NCBI GenBank assembly: GCA_003512125.1
Contig: DOSQ01000086.1
Span: forward strand, 1 to 5,632
Length of the DNA stretch: 5,632 bases
Direction of reading: 5' to 3'
From: Acidaminococcaceae bacterium
GTDB taxonomy: Bacteria > Bacillota > Negativicutes > Acidaminococcales > Acidaminococcaceae
Part shown: one piece after another, positions 4,200 through 5,632 of the stretch
Layout of the letters: every line of letters starts with the position of its first letter
Numbering within the stretch: position 1 is the stretch's first letter
Made by a program: the position numbers and the translations under genes
Notes under the pieces: model-generated
Databases searched by the model: none
The model's input: the letters and a program-made list of their open reading frames with translations, nothing else
Told to the model about the DNA's origin: nothing

Positions 4200-5615
4200 A
4201 TGAGTCCGTACATGAAACGGAATCTGGCGTTACTTTCCGGGCCGCTGGCGTTTTTGTTGCTGCGGTTCGCGGCGCAATCATTTGGCAGCGCGGCTGCAGG
4301 TGCATTGGGAATGGCGGCATGGATGGCGCTTTGGTGGGTCTTCCGTCCGGTGGGAATCGCGGTGACCGCGTTGCTGCCGATTGCCGTCAATGCGTTACTG
4401 AATCTGATTCCCAGCGGGCATGTAATCAGTAATTACTTTTCGGAAATTGTAGTGCTGCTGCTGGGGGCTGACCTGATTTGTCTGACCTGGAGCCGTACCG
4501 GTCTGGACCGGCGGGTGGCGGTGAAAGCGCTATGCGGTATCGGGACTTCCATGCGGCAGCAGATTATGGCGTGGCTGGGAGCATCGGTGATTCTCTCCGT
4601 CTTTCTGCCCAATGTGGTGGTAGCTGCGATTCTCTGCCCCATCGCGGCAGCCATGCTGAAATTTGTGAATGGCGGCGGAGAGGCAGATATTCATCAGGCA
4701 GCGCCGATTCTGCTGGCGATTGGCTGGGGCAGCGGTATCGGCGGTTTTGGCTCTCCCATCGGCGGTGCGGCGAATCTGGTTGCTATTGCCTACATGGAAC
4801 AGCTTACGGGACATGAGTTCATGTACGTGGACTGGGTGCTTCGATTCGTGCCGATCTTGTGCCTGGTCTTTCTTTTAAATCTGTTATTCCTCTGGCAAAC
4901 GAATCGTACGACCCGGGATCTAAACGGTTCTGCATCCTATTTTAAAAAGCTGAGTGAAGAGTTCGGGCCGCTTAAGCGGGGCGAAAAAACAGGACTGATA
5001 TTATTTGTGCTGGCTACGTTGCTGGCATTCCTGCGCCCGCTGTATGCGGATATATTACCCGGACTGAAGCCTGCCTATTCATTTCTGACGTTAGGTCTTC
5101 TGATGTTTGTGCTGCGCGATGAAAACGGTGAAGTGATGCTGGATTGGAAATATGCGGAAAGCCATGTTATGTGGGGCATGATGTTCCTCTTTGCCAGCGG
5201 CATGGCTTTGGGGCGTATGCTCATAGAAACCGGGGCGGTGAAGCAGTTGACGGCCCTGATTGCGGCAAGCGGACCTTCCGGCGGACTGGGAACCATAGTG
5301 CTGTTTGCGGCTTTCGGTTGTTTTCTTACCGAACTGTCCAGCAATACGGCAGCGGCTTCCATTGCCTTGCCGGTAGTTATCAGCATTACCCGCGCCATCG
5401 GACTGAATCCGGTTCCGTATATACTGATTACGGTGGTAGCAGTGAATTGTGCCTACGTTCTGCCAGTTTCTACCCGGGCGATTCCGGTGTCTTACGGGCT
5501 GGACGCAGGGCTGCAGATCCGGCAGGGGCTGCGGCTGACTGTTCTCAACGTACTGCTGGTAACGCTTATCGGCTGGATCTGCGTGAATTACATTCCGATT
5601 TTTGCAAAACTGTAG
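4200..5615 (+). CDS. SLC13/DASS-type anion symporter, substrate unknown
   Basis: A 471-residue inner-membrane transporter with about a dozen hydrophobic segments (roughly 8-25, 30-72, 80-98, 122-155, 168-200, 212-232, 264-306, 322-340, 364-400, 404-424, 446-466), arranged as two similar halves as in the divalent anion:sodium symporters of the CitT/INDY group. The second half keeps the sodium-site SNT motif (381-383, in LTELSSNTAAA), but the matching site in the first half reads LPNVVVAA (136-143). The substrate motifs are also changed: GSPIGGAAN (184-192) replaces TPxGTPPN, and PVSTRAIPV (422-430) replaces the second TPPN region. Dicarboxylate or sulfate use therefore cannot be assumed. Start at 4200 follows a GGGGGCGAG-type ribosome site (about 4187-4195). 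It is preceded by a promoter and a terminator and is divergent from the CGGC gene. Confidence 0.82.
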   Translation: MSPYMKRNLALLSGPLAFLLLRFAAQSFGSAAAGALGMAAWMALWWVFRPVGIAVTALLPIAVNALLNLIPSGHVISNYFSEIVVLLLGADLICLTWSRTGLDRRVAVKALCGIGTSMRQQIMAWLGASVILSVFLPNVVVAAILCPIAAAMLKFVNGGGEADIHQAAPILLAIGWGSGIGGFGSPIGGAANLVAIAYMEQLTGHEFMYVDWVLRFVPILCLVFLLNLLFLWQTNRTTRDLNGSASYFKKLSEEFGPLKRGEKTGLILFVLATLLAFLRPLYADILPGLKPAYSFLTLGLLMFVLRDENGEVMLDWKYAESHVMWGMMFLFASGMALGRMLIETGAVKQLTALIAASGPSGGLGTIVLFAAFGCFLTELSSNTAAASIALPVVISITRAIGLNPVPYILITVVAVNCAYVLPVSTRAIPVSYGLDAGLQIRQGLRLTVLNVLLVTLIGWICVNYIPIFAKL

Positions 5616-5632
5616 CGGTTGCCGGGGAAAAC

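Noticed and set aside
1..5632. tRNA, rRNA, CRISPR arrays, insertion sequences, toxin-antitoxin or phage-defence genes
   Set aside because: No repeats with regular spacing, no transposase or inverted terminal repeats, no cloverleaf-like segments and no such protein motifs were seen on either strand.

Overview
The window carries ordinary-looking chromosomal genes of an anaerobic Firmicute, most likely a Negativicute (Megasphaera/Dialister-like). This rests on the moderate G+C, on strong GGAG-type ribosome sites, and on families frequent in that group: an N-terminally extended dihydropteroate synthase, DUF3842, DUF4298, a CGGC-domain protein and a short glyoxalase. The genus is an inference from remembered family resemblance, not from a search.

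Layout. Bases 1-1401 (+) hold the end of a folate operon: folP (5' end outside the window), then folK one base later. Bases 1507-1995 (+) encode a small exported protein of unknown function. Facing it on the minus strand is a DUF4298 gene (2519-2184), followed by a short piece (2143-2045) that reads like the first 30 or so residues of an MntP-type manganese exporter and then stops. A perfect hairpin with a minus-strand T run ends this minus unit and lies inside the last codons of the exported-protein gene. Bases 2546-2629 are a compact divergent promoter region serving DUF4298 (-) and a glyoxalase-I-like gene (+, 2630-2992). A DUF3842 gene (+, 3066-3473) follows and converges on a CGGC-domain gene (-, 3931-3527) across a 12-bp-stem bidirectional terminator.

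Bases 3932-4199 form a 268-base divergent control region. It holds a good minus promoter for the CGGC gene, an inverted repeat, a good plus promoter, and a canonical intrinsic terminator only about 25 bases after that promoter's expected start. Beyond it lies a 471-residue SLC13/DASS-type membrane transporter (+, 4200-5615) whose conserved substrate and sodium motifs are partly replaced.

How the genes work together: only folP and folK form a clear pathway, successive enzymes of folate synthesis. The rest are small separate transcription units. I see no CRISPR array, mobile element, toxin-antitoxin pair or defence system. The points most worth a second look are the promoter-terminator pair ahead of the transporter, the transporter's unusual motifs, the mntP-like remnant with an intact ribosome site, and the terminator embedded in a coding end.
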